Assembly: GCF_008923185.1 (NCBI RefSeq)
Contig: NZ_WBMT01000010.1
Location: forward strand, 124,001 to 188,000
Source: Actinomadura rudentiformis
GTDB taxonomy: Bacteria > Actinomycetota > Actinomycetes > Streptosporangiales > Streptosporangiaceae
Length of the DNA: 64,000 nucleotides
Reading direction: 5' to 3'
This document shows, piece after piece, positions 50,666 to 58,472 of this stretch. A model generated the notes under the pieces. The model saw only the letters and a list, made by a program, of their open reading frames with translations. It made no database searches and was not told the DNA's origin. The translations under genes were made by a program, and so were the position numbers. Position 1 is the first letter of the stretch. Each line of letters begins with the position of its first letter.

Positions 50666-51144
50666 ATGAGTTCGGTGCGGCCCTCGGCGCAGGCGAACGC
50701 CCAAGAGCGCGCCGCCCAGGCACACACCGCGCACCCGACAGGGACGTCCTCATCGACGGTCGCGGAGCAGGGCACCGGTGAGCTGATCAAGCAGGCCACT
50801 CAGCAGTTGCCGGACCTGGTGCGGGCGGAGCTGCGGCTGGCGGTGGCCGAGATCAAGGACAAGGGCACGCACGCCGGCAAGGGCGTCGGGCTGTTCGGCG
50901 GTGCCGGGCTGGTGGCCCTGTACGGAGCGGCGCCGTGGTCGCGGCGGTGATCGCTGCGCTGGCGCTGGTGCTGCCGGTGTGGGCCGCCGCACTCATCGTT
51001 GCCGGCGTGCTGTTCACCGTCGCCGCGGTGCTGGCGATGATCGGCCGCACGCAGACCGCGCAGGCCACGCCACCGGTACCGCGGCAGGCCGCCCAGAGCG
51101 TCAAGCAGGACATCACCACCATCACCGAAAGGGCACACCGATGA
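50666..51144 (+). pseudogene. Holin-like membrane protein (PF07332 type), frameshifted
   Basis: The first frame gives GELIKQATQQLPDLVRAEL, then LRLAVAEIKDKGTHAGKGVG and GGAGLVALYG. At about 50930 one base is missing; the next frame continues AVVAAVIAALALVLPVWAAA, then TPPVPRQAAQSVKQDITTI and a stop at 51142-51144. Joined, this is the normal 130-150-aa protein with two membrane helices found at the head of holin/DUF3618/DUF4235/YihY clusters. As it stands the gene is split; a GTG at 50935 could start the second half. Confidence 0.8.
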
Positions 51145-51896
51145 CCGCACAGGACCGCCCCGGCACTCCCGGCACCCCAGGCACGGCCAGCGGTACCGGG
51201 GCCGGTACCGACAAGCCGGCCTCGGTGACCATCGCCGACACCGGCCAGCCGCAGGCCGGACCACGCTCGACCGCGGCGGCTTCCACCGAGGAGCCTCAGG
51301 CCGAGCTGCGGGCCGACATCGAACGCACCCGCGAGGATCTGGGTGACACCGTCGAGGCACTGGCCGCCAAGACCGACATCAAGGCCCGCGCCACGGACAA
51401 GGCCCACGAGCTCAAACAGGCCGCGACGACGACATCGCGGCACAAGTTGCACGCCGTCGGTGGCAAGGTCGCCCCGGCCGCACGGCAGGCCCGCGACAAG
51501 GCCGGTCAGTTTGGCGCCAAGGCGCGCCAGGCCACCACCTCCGACGATGGCGCCGAGCAGGCCCGCCGGGCCGGCACGGTAGTGATCATTGGCGCGGCCA
51601 TGGTCGCCGCCGGGGTGCTGGTGTGGCGGGTACGCCGTGCCCGCCGGGCCCCTGCCACCATGCCCGAGCGGCTGCGCGCCAAAGCGGCTGAGCTCAGCGC
51701 CGCTGTGAAAGACAGCGACCTCTCCGCGCAGGCTGCTATGCGTGGCCAAGCCGCCGTAGCCGGGCTCACCTGCGGTATCCGCAACGCCACCAGCGCCCCG
51801 AGCATCAATCCCCGTCTTCAAGGGGCCGTAGCCGCCGCGACCGTCCTGATGGTCACTGCACGCCTGCGCCGCCGGAGCCGCTCACGCGAGGAGTGA
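51141..51896 (+). CDS. DUF3618 protein
   Basis: A 251-aa protein. A low-complexity N-terminus is followed by ELRADIERTREDLGDTVEAL (the DUF3618 signature), a long basic amphipathic helix with Lys/Ala repeats, and one membrane helix (GTVVIIGAAMVAAGVLVW). Function unknown; usually encoded with a holin-like and a DUF4235 protein and thought to act at the membrane. The ATG overlaps the preceding stop (ATGA). Confidence 0.88.
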   Translation: MTAQDRPGTPGTPGTASGTGAGTDKPASVTIADTGQPQAGPRSTAAASTEEPQAELRADIERTREDLGDTVEALAAKTDIKARATDKAHELKQAATTTSRHKLHAVGGKVAPAARQARDKAGQFGAKARQATTSDDGAEQARRAGTVVIIGAAMVAAGVLVWRVRRARRAPATMPERLRAKAAELSAAVKDSDLSAQAAMRGQAAVAGLTCGIRNATSAPSINPRLQGAVAAATVLMVTARLRRRSRSREE

Positions 51897-51902
51897 GGAG
51901 CA

Positions 51903-52169
51903 ATGAAGATCATTTATAAGGTGCTGTCGCTGCTGTTCAGCGTGCTCGGCGGGTTGCTGGCCGGGGTGCTGTTCAAACAGGCCTGGAAGTTGGCCGCGGG
52001 AGAAGACGACGCTCCCGACGCCGACGACCCCGACCGCAGCTGGCGCGAGGTACTCATCGCCGCGGCCATCCAGGGCGCGATCTTCGCGCTGGTGAAAGCG
52101 GCCACCCAGCGTGCCGGCGCCCAGGCGGTCCGCAGGACGACCGGGCGCTGGCCCGCCGACGAAGACTGA
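51903..52169 (+). CDS. DUF4235 small membrane protein
   Basis: An 88-aa protein: an N-terminal membrane helix (YKVLSLLFSVLGGLLAGVLF), an acidic loop, SWREVLIAAAIQGAIFALVK as second helix, and RRTTGRWPAD at the end, all typical of DUF4235. It starts 6 nt after DUF3618 and belongs with it. Function unknown. Confidence 0.9.
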   Translation: MKIIYKVLSLLFSVLGGLLAGVLFKQAWKLAAGEDDAPDADDPDRSWREVLIAAAIQGAIFALVKAATQRAGAQAVRRTTGRWPADED

Positions 52170-52239
52170 TCCCATAACTGACCCGCGACTGACCCCGCGC
52201 CCGCCCAAGGAATGGGCCACGGCCTGGGAGAGGTGATTC

Positions 52240-53233
52240 ATGATGGCCAAACACACCACGACACCGCGCACGTCCCGGCCCGCGCCGGAAGCTCCCACCG
52301 CCCTGCCGACCACCTCGTGGTGGGGCGCGGTCAAACGCAGTTTCGCCGAGTTCAAAGACGACAACCTCGCCGACTGGGCCGCCGCCCTCACCTACTACGG
52401 CGTCCTATCGATCTTCCCCGCCATGCTGGTCGTGGTGTCCCTGGTCGGACTCGGCGGCCAGCAGGTCTCCCAGGACCTGATCACCAACGTCGGGCAGATG
52501 GCTCCCGGATCGGTCAAACAAGTCCTGGTCAACGCCCTCACCGAACTGCAACGCGGCCAAGGCGGCGCTGGCCTGGTGGCGCTGCTCGGCCTGGCCGCCG
52601 CGCTGTGGTCGGCGTCGGGCTATGTGGCGGCGTTCATGCGCGCCTCCAACGCCGTCTACGACGTGCCCGAAGGCCGTCCGATCTGGAAGACCCTGCCGAT
52701 CCGCGTCGCGGGTCACCCTGGTCACCCTGGTGCTGCTGGCCGCCTCCGCGATCGCGGTGGTGATCTCCGGGCCGCTGGCGCAGAAAGCCGGCGACATCAT
52801 GGGTCTCGGATCGGCCGCAGTGACGACCTGGAACATCGCCAAATGGCCCGTGCTGCTGCTGGTGGTCAGCTTCCTGTTCGCGCTGCTGTACTGGGCCTCC
52901 CCCAACGCCAAACACGGCTTCAAATGGGTCACCCCCGGCGGCATCCTCGCCCTGGCCCTCTGGCTGATCGCCTCGGCCGGTTTCGCCTTCTACGTCGCCA
53001 ACTTCTCCTCCTACAACAAGACCTACGGCAGCCTCGCCGGACTGATCATCTTCCTGGTCTGGCTATGGATCACCAACATCGCCATCCTGCTCGGCGCCGA
53101 ACTCAACGCCGAACTCGAACGCGGCCGCGCCATCGCCGCCGGACACCCCGAACAACACGAGCCCTACGTCGAACCCCGCGACACCCGAAAGATCGACGAC
53201 GACCGACGCGACAACGACCTGGGCGCCACCTGA
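52240..53233 (+). pseudogene. YihY/BrkB-family membrane protein, frameshifted
   Basis: The first 160 residues are intact: FKDDNLADWAAALTYYGVLS, FPAMLVVVSLVGLGG and LLGLAAALWSASGYVAAFMR. At about 52710 one extra G (gcgggtcac) shifts the frame. The other frame continues VTLVTLVLLAASAIAVVISG, NIAKWPVLLLVVSFLFALLY, YKTYGSLAGLIIF-like helices and ends ELNAELERG and a stop at 53231-53233. Joined, it is a normal six-helix YihY protein. The last gene of the envelope-associated cluster; function uncertain in the family. Confidence 0.85.
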
Positions 53234-53535
53234 CCGTTCCAGCCCTCAGCGGTGTTCCCTCGGCCCGGCAGGAGAAGATCTTCAACGCCCCGACCTGCCC
53301 TTCGTAACCCGCCAGGCACCATCAACTGTCCAAAGATGTCCCCACCGGGCGGACGATGCGGAAACCCCAGCCACAGCGATTCCCCAAGTCCGAGACGGAC
53401 AGGCAAAGTAGCGTGCGCGCACCACTGGCCCTCTTCCCTGGGAAGAGTCGCCCGTCGGAAGCTCACTGGACAGCGATCGATCCTCGACAAGGCCAACAGC
53501 CTCACCGGGTCATCGGACGCACACATCACGGCCAG
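53234..53535. other. Gene-free stretch
   Basis: No supported gene. ORFs on both strands lack motifs. It separates YihY from the IS21 remnant. Confidence 0.5.
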
Positions 53536-53539
53536 ATTG

Positions 53540-53870
53540 CGGAATCGCATCCTTATCTTGAGTGGCGGGTAACACTCGCAGCGACAACGTCAACCCGGTT
53601 TCGAACGACTCGTCCGGGACCGGTTTGAGCAGTGGCCGCTCGACGGCCAGGTGCTCGCCGATGGTCCGTGGCCGGGCACCGATCCGGCGTGCCTCGTCCT
53701 CGATGTCCCACTGGTCGACCAGCGCGTTGAGCTCGGCGAGGGAGCTCACCTCCGGGACTGGGACCAGGTGGTTGCGGCGGAACCAGCCGATTGTCGCCTT
53801 CCACTCCGCCCTTCGTGCGCGCCGTCGGGGCCTGGGCGGCCGGCCGCGATGATTCCGCCCCGGCGTATTC
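53540..53870 (-). mobile_element. IS21-family transposase (IstA) remnant
   Basis: On the minus strand, joined frames give KGGVEG, IGWFRRNHLVPVPEV, SSLAELNALVDQWDIEDEAR, RIGARPRTIGEHLAVERPLL and KPVPDESFETGL. This is the region after the catalytic core of IS21 IstA proteins. The last 20 residues depart from the family and the frame closes at 53510. No istB is found. Confidence 0.75.
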
Positions 53871-53884
53871 CGGCCGTGCCCCCT

Positions 53885-53911
53885 CCGAACCGGTGAAGAT
53901 CACCGGTTCGG
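53885..53911. repeat. Perfect 12-bp hairpin CCGAACCGGTGA-AGA-TCACCGGTTCGG
   Basis: A fully symmetric stem with a 3-base loop at the edge of the IS21 remnant and 80 nt after the last gene of the three-paralogue operon. It could serve as a bidirectional terminator for that operon, or be a site linked to the mobile debris. Confidence 0.65.
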
Positions 53912-53989
53912 CGTGCGCGCCGTCAACACCCACTTGGTGAAGACGGGAAAGGTGCAGGCGATGTGGGTGGCGGGGCTGCCGCGATCCCG

Positions 53990-54736
53990 TCAGTGCAGCT
54001 CGGCGCGCTGCCCGTCGAGTTTGGTCTTGACCTGTTGGCGCAGAGGGCCTTTGACGGGTTGGGAGTGGGCGTACTCCTTGGTGATGTGCTCCAGGTCGGC
54101 GGTGGAGACTTTGATGGTGTGCTCTTCGGGGTCCAGCGGGGTGGTGAGCAAGTTTTCCTCGGGTGCGGGGTTGGCGTGTCCCGCGGCGATGATCATGCGG
54201 GGTCCGGACCGGCCGGTGGTGACGTAGGCGACGATGACGCTGCCATAGGTGAAGCGTTCGGGGTCGGTCGGATCGGGTTGTTCGTCTTCGCCGTCGGTGG
54301 AGGCGTCGGGTGGATCGGCCAGGGTTTGGGTGAGGTGGTCCAGTTGGTCGTCGCTCAGGCGGTCGGCCAGCTTGGCGATCACTTCTTCGCGTAGTTCGAC
54401 GATCGGGGAGACGCAGGTGGTGAAGGCGAACGGTTCCTGGGTGCGCCACATCCCCGGCTTGTTCAGGACGTGGGCCCAGGCGGTGAACCATTTGGTGTCG
54501 TCGGTCGGAAGCGGTGTCTTCTTGGTGGTGGCGAGAGTGGCCAGCAGCACAGTGTTGTAGGTGTCCTCCCATTGCTGGTCGGTGATCTGGGGGTCGAACA
54601 CCAGCAGCACGGCGTCGGCCAGGATCACCAGCGGTGCCGTTTCCCGTACCGCTGGGGTCGTCGGGCCGGTGCTGGAAGCTGTGCCGGTTGCGGGCACAGC
54701 GCCGATGGTGGCGCTGGTGGGTGGGTGTGTGGACAT
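53990..54736 (-). CDS. Unrecognised protein, paralogue C of a three-gene family
   Basis: A 248-aa soluble protein with no signal peptide. After a Thr/Pro-rich start it has VLLVFDPQITDQQWEDTYNT, LLATLATTKK, W residues, an acidic loop (about 145-160) and GSVIVAYVTTGRSGPRMIIA then EENLLTTPLD. It aligns over its length with paralogue A (55710-56537): LLV-DP--T--Q, then GxSGPRxxxxA, NLLxxxxxxxE and QPxxG near the end. Function unknown. The ATG follows aggaaggga. Last of three tandem genes; the hairpin at 53885 may end the transcript. Confidence 0.75.
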   Translation of the reverse strand: MSTHPPTSATIGAVPATGTASSTGPTTPAVRETAPLVILADAVLLVFDPQITDQQWEDTYNTVLLATLATTKKTPLPTDDTKWFTAWAHVLNKPGMWRTQEPFAFTTCVSPIVELREEVIAKLADRLSDDQLDHLTQTLADPPDASTDGEDEQPDPTDPERFTYGSVIVAYVTTGRSGPRMIIAAGHANPAPEENLLTTPLDPEEHTIKVSTADLEHITKEYAHSQPVKGPLRQQVKTKLDGQRAELH

Positions 54737-54833
54737 GGTCGTCCCTTCCTGTTGGGTTGCGCTGGCGCTGACAAGACGGCGGCAGCGGCGGGTGATGACC
54801 AGCGTGGCGGTGGCGGCGCACAGGACGGTGGTG

Positions 54834-55553
54834 TCAGATCTGCAGGTCCTGCAGGCCCTGCTCCGCGTTGGCGGCCAGGGCCTGTTCCACTCGCTGTCGC
54901 TGCGTGGCGTACTCGCGGCGGTCCAGGCGGCGGATGCCGTAGGAGGTCGACACCACGGTGGTGGCTTCCCGGATGGTGTGGAACAGCCCGTTGGTGACGT
55001 GCTCTTGGGTGTCGTACCAGAAGTTCACCATGTGGAAGACCGGGCCGTTGGCCTGGTGATCGACGTGGGTGAGATAGAAGCAGCCTCGGCGGGCACCGCT
55101 GGGCGCGGTGCCGAATCGTGCCAGGGCCGGGTTGCCGGAGGTGCGGGCCTGTCCGAGGCGGGCCAGGGCTCGGTCGACCAGGTTGTGCATCTGCGGCGCC
55201 GATCCGGGGATGGCGGCGAACCTTTGGCGGATGATCTGGTCGACTTCCAGCGGTCCGGCCGGTCGGTCCCACTTGGCGTTGCCGCTGAGGTACTCCCAGC
55301 CGACCTGGTCCAGGTACTGGCTGTGGTTTTCGAACCACTGCCGCGGGTCGCCGAAGATGTCACCGTAGGTATCAGCGCAGTTTTGGCCGTACAGCAGACT
55401 AGCGTCCACGTCGTGGCGGTCGCGGGCCTCAGCGGCCAGTCGCGCGGTGGTCACCACCGCGCCGGTGCGTCCCAGCACGCGCAACCGCGCGGTGGCCGCG
55501 ACGGCGCCGGGCATCGGGCGGCCCGGCCGACGTTGGGTGTGGGGCGGGTTCAT
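54834..55553 (-). CDS. Unrecognised protein, paralogue B of a three-gene family
   Basis: About 239 aa. A basic N-terminus precedes SLLYGQNCADTYGDIFGDPR, QWFENHSQYLDQVGWEYLSG, QIIRQRFAAIPGSAPQMHNL and the C-terminal GPVFHMVNFWYDTQEHVTNG. It shares W(F/Y)xNxxQ and GPxxxMxxFxxxxxxxVTNxL with paralogue A and a similar length, but is the most diverged. The ATG at 55553 with GAGG upstream is preferred to a GTG at 55559. No membrane segment or known motif; function unknown. Confidence 0.7.
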   Translation of the reverse strand: MNPPHTQRRPGRPMPGAVAATARLRVLGRTGAVVTTARLAAEARDRHDVDASLLYGQNCADTYGDIFGDPRQWFENHSQYLDQVGWEYLSGNAKWDRPAGPLEVDQIIRQRFAAIPGSAPQMHNLVDRALARLGQARTSGNPALARFGTAPSGARRGCFYLTHVDHQANGPVFHMVNFWYDTQEHVTNGLFHTIREATTVVSTSYGIRRLDRREYATQRQRVEQALAANAEQGLQDLQI

Positions 55554-55709
55554 GGGCACCTCATTTCACCAAGGGGTGGAACCGACCGGCAGTAGGTACT
55601 GCTGGAGCATCAGCTACGAGGGAAGCCTTACGGATCACAGGCTGCTCGGCGGGTGGTGCGGTGCCGGTCGCCTCGGTGGAGGCCTGGCACCGCACCGGTC
55701 GGCAGCCGG

Positions 55710-56537
55710 TCAGATCTCCAGTTTGTTCAGCTCATCTTCGGCGGCCTTGCCGAGCTTGATCCGCAGCAGCTCGCGTTGGGGCTTGCCGCTCTTGGGTTGC
55801 GGTTTGGTGAACAGGGCGGTGGACTGCTCCATCTCGGCGCTGGAATACCACACCCGGGTCTCCTGGGTGCGCCACTTGGCCACCAACAGGTTGGTGACGT
55901 TCTTGTCGGCCTTGAAGTAGAACGCCGACATCACGATCCGCGGCCCCGACTGGCCGGGGTAGGCGTACCCGATCGCAAGCTTGACCGCCTGGTCGCCGTC
56001 GTGCCCCCTGCCGAAAATGTTGGCCCTGGGGTCGCCCTTCTCGGCCAGCTTGACCAGCTTGTTGATGGCGTCAGCCACCGTGGTCCTGATGGCCGCGGCG
56101 TTGGGAAGGTTGCGGACGATCTGCTCCAGCACCTCCAGGGCGACCGAGTTCAGCGAGAAGGTCGCCTCACTGCTCTTGTACTCCTGGAACTCCAGCCCGT
56201 GGATCGTCCAGTAGCAGAGCTTGCCCATCACCTGCTTGTAGTTGCGGTACCACTCGGGCATCTGCGTTTCCTGGTCGTACCGCTTGTCGGAGTTGGCCTG
56301 CGCCAGCAAAGTGGACAGGTCCACATCGCTTTGCTGCTCGGCCGTCAGCTTCGGGTCGCTGACCAGGAGCATCCGGTTCTTGACCACCGTGGCGGTTTTG
56401 GCCTGGCCGTCGCCGGAGTAGACGACCGCCTCCGCATCGTCGAAACGCTCGCCTTGGCCGCCGGTGAACTCCGGCAGCTCCAGCGTCTGCAGCAGGCCCT
56501 CGGCCTCGCTCGCCGACGCGACATCGCTTTGGGTCAT
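55710..56537 (-). CDS. Unrecognised protein, paralogue A of a three-gene family
   Basis: About 275 aa, soluble. Ordered segments are RMLLVSDPKLTAEQQSDVDL, EWYRNYKQVMGKLCYWTIHG, TFSLNSVALEVLEQIVRNLP, then IGYAYPGQSGPRIVMSAFYF, KNVTNLLVAKWRTQETRVWY and a Lys-rich C-terminus ending ELNKLEI. First gene of a minus-strand operon with B and C. The ATG at 56537 has gaggg upstream. I do not recognise the family. The even hydrophobic pattern and repeated Trp/Tyr suggest a folded, possibly multimeric protein. Confidence 0.78.
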   Translation of the reverse strand: MTQSDVASASEAEGLLQTLELPEFTGGQGERFDDAEAVVYSGDGQAKTATVVKNRMLLVSDPKLTAEQQSDVDLSTLLAQANSDKRYDQETQMPEWYRNYKQVMGKLCYWTIHGLEFQEYKSSEATFSLNSVALEVLEQIVRNLPNAAAIRTTVADAINKLVKLAEKGDPRANIFGRGHDGDQAVKLAIGYAYPGQSGPRIVMSAFYFKADKNVTNLLVAKWRTQETRVWYSSAEMEQSTALFTKPQPKSGKPQRELLRIKLGKAAEDELNKLEI

Positions 56538-56639
56538 GTCTTTCCCTCTTTCGGCGATTTCCCGGCACATTGCAGCCGGGCTTCCGCGCCCACTCCTGCC
56601 CCGGCCGCAACATCACCTAACCGCCGAAAAGAGCTCCCA

Positions 56640-56690
56640 GTAGCGAAGTTTACCTAGATGACGCCATTCTCCAACGAAGGACGCAGCAAA
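56640..56690 (-). promoter_or_regulatory. Candidate promoter of the three-paralogue operon
   Basis: On the minus strand ttggag (-35-like) is followed after 16 nt by taaact (-10-like) in ttggagaatggcgtcatctaggtaaact, about 115 nt before paralogue A. The surrounding DNA is less GC-rich than average. Confidence 0.35.
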
Positions 56691-57800
56691 GGAGATAACC
56701 CTTGGAACTAGGCTACTGATACGGTGGCGAGGCGGATTCGCGTCGATCTTCCTCCCGGGCGAGTCGATGTCGACATCTGATTCCGCAAGGGCAGCAAAGT
56801 AGCTTTCTATCGTCCTCGCGAGGTGGTCGTCTTCTCATGCAGCTGGTCGGCACGAGGTAGTGGACCCGGCGGCCGGGCATGCAGCTGAAGGTGCCACAGG
56901 GCGGCGGAACGCCGGTCGTCGACAGCGCGCCCGCAGCCACAGCGGGCGCGGACTTCAAGGGATCCGCGGCCAGGCGTAGGCCCAGCACCCCGCCCGCCGT
57001 CCGTCAAAACGCCCTCGATCGGCGGGAACCTGGCACAGGTGCGTCTTGCGCGCAATGGCGCGCGGTTCGTTGCTCGAAAAGAAGAAACTTGGCCAGCTCC
57101 CCTGGCATCGATTTGCGAACGGCGGCCTCAAACCCTTAATGGCACATGGATATTTCATATTGTGAAAAACGATGGTGCTGGTCAGGTTAAATGGCAGAGG
57201 TCGGAGTCGCCATGCCTTGGTGGCCGATCCTGCCTTGATCAGGAGGATGGCCTTGACGCCACGCGCAGCGCGTTCCGCCTCCGCTTCGACTCTGGCCGCC
57301 ACAATCGAAACGGCACTTCGGTGTCAATGTCCTCGGACCGGTCACTGACGCCGTCAAGATGATGCTTGTCGGTGGGTAGAGGCCGCCGGGCATGTAGACC
57401 TTCATGAGGCCCAGCGGACACCTACAACGACCGGTCGGAGGTCCGCGCGGTGGCCAGGACCGATGGCATGACTCTTTTCTGATCGGCTTCTGAACCTGGC
57501 TGTAGCGGCCGGGGCCCTCCGGGAATCTGACGTCAGGTGATCGTCTCGGGAAGCTGACGGGTGAACCGAATACACGCCCGTACCCCGTCAATGCGCCGTG
57601 ACTAGTGGATGTGCGGCCACCTCTTGCCCTGTTGCCCCGGCCGCAAGGTGCGAGTCGGCGGCCGGGGCCTGCCCGGGAGCACTCCCGGCCAGCTGGGTGA
57701 GGTGGATCAGCGGGAGGGGATGTCCAGGACCCAAGCGAGGATCGTGCGGGCGCTGGTGCAGGTGCCGCGCAGGGCGGCGGCAACCAGCAGCAGCCGTTCG
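56691..57800. other. Gene-poor, lower-GC stretch
   Basis: About 1.1 kb with no gene I can support. Around 57100-57200 the base composition falls (atttcatattgtgaaaaacg). The minus-strand ORF 56955-57302 has no recognisable motif. Probably decayed mobile DNA: Tn3 and integrase fragments follow immediately. Confidence 0.55.
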
Positions 57801-57809
57801 GTATGGGTT

Positions 57810-57955
57810 AAGGGAAACCTCGGCCAGGTCCTCGGGCCCGATCTTCCAGCCCTCGACCTGCAATTGCCGGACGACGTCGGCGATGTCGAGTGTGTTGTGG
57901 AGGATCACACCGTTGGCGAGCAGCGAGTTGAACTTCATCGCCTTCGGTGCCGGCG
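57810..57955 (-). mobile_element. Second Tn3-family transposase C-terminal remnant
   Basis: The minus-strand frame reads KFNSLLANGVILHNTLDIAD, then VVRQLQVEGWKIGPEDLAEV. This matches the final segment of Tn3 transposases (FNxLxANxVIxHNTLDI, LxxEGWxIxPEDLAxVSPY). Similarity stops at SLNPY. It belongs to a different Tn3 subtype from the remnant at 50 kb, which ends NAVALWNSRY. Confidence 0.75.
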
Positions 57956-58425
57956 GCGGTCCCGTACAGCATCCGCCACAGCACCCGCTCGCGCAGCCCA
58001 TGCTCGTCGCCTGTGAACAGCTTGTCCAAGCGGCCGCGCGGGATGGCGTGGTCACCGCGGCGGGCGGTCTTGCGGCGCTCCATCCGCTGGGCCGGATTGG
58101 TCTCCAGGACCTCCTGGCGCTGCGCCCATGTCGCGAACAAGGCGAGTGCGGGCAGGTGCCGGTTCCAGGTCGCGGCCGCCGCGGTGTCCCACCGCTCCAT
58201 CACCGCGGCGAAGTACTCGGGCGTCACCTCGGCGACGGGACTGGCGCCGCCGGGGAAGGGGACGACGGACACGACGGGTCTCCCGGGTTGATGTGACACA
58301 CACAACGGTGCCGAGCCACCCCGTGCCCGTCCAGCGGCGAACTCGGCGGACGCGAACCGCCGCAGGCCGGTGTGACAAGTAAAGCTAATGCTGTAGCGAA
58401 GGTCACCCCGTAGTACGGCTCGGTC
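57955..58425 (-). pseudogene. Tyrosine recombinase, N-terminal fragment fused to the Tn3 remnant
   Basis: The frame gives EVTPEYFAAVMERWDTAAAA, TWNRHLPALALFATWAQRQE, NPAQRMERRKTARRGDHAI and LRERVLWRMLYGTAAGTE. This is the core-binding domain and start of the catalytic domain of a phage-type integrase; LYGTAAGTE stands where LYETAARxEE (box I Arg) is expected, so even the first catalytic Arg is lost. Just after it the sequence passes into Tn3 DNA in another frame. Confidence 0.7.
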
Positions 58426-58472
58426 AGCCATATCCACCCGATCTTTCCCGAGTACTACGGCGACCGCGTCTT

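Noticed and set aside
53553..54821. 422-codon minus-strand frame spanning the IS21 remnant and paralogue C
   Set aside because: It reads paralogue C in the wrong frame and only joins IS21 DNA by chance; the 53990-54736 frame has the ribosome site and family similarity.
32895..58425. Direct repeat of the tRNA-Pro 3' end marking attR
   Set aside because: I looked for a second copy of the T-loop/acceptor sequence in the island and did not see one by eye; a computed search would be needed.
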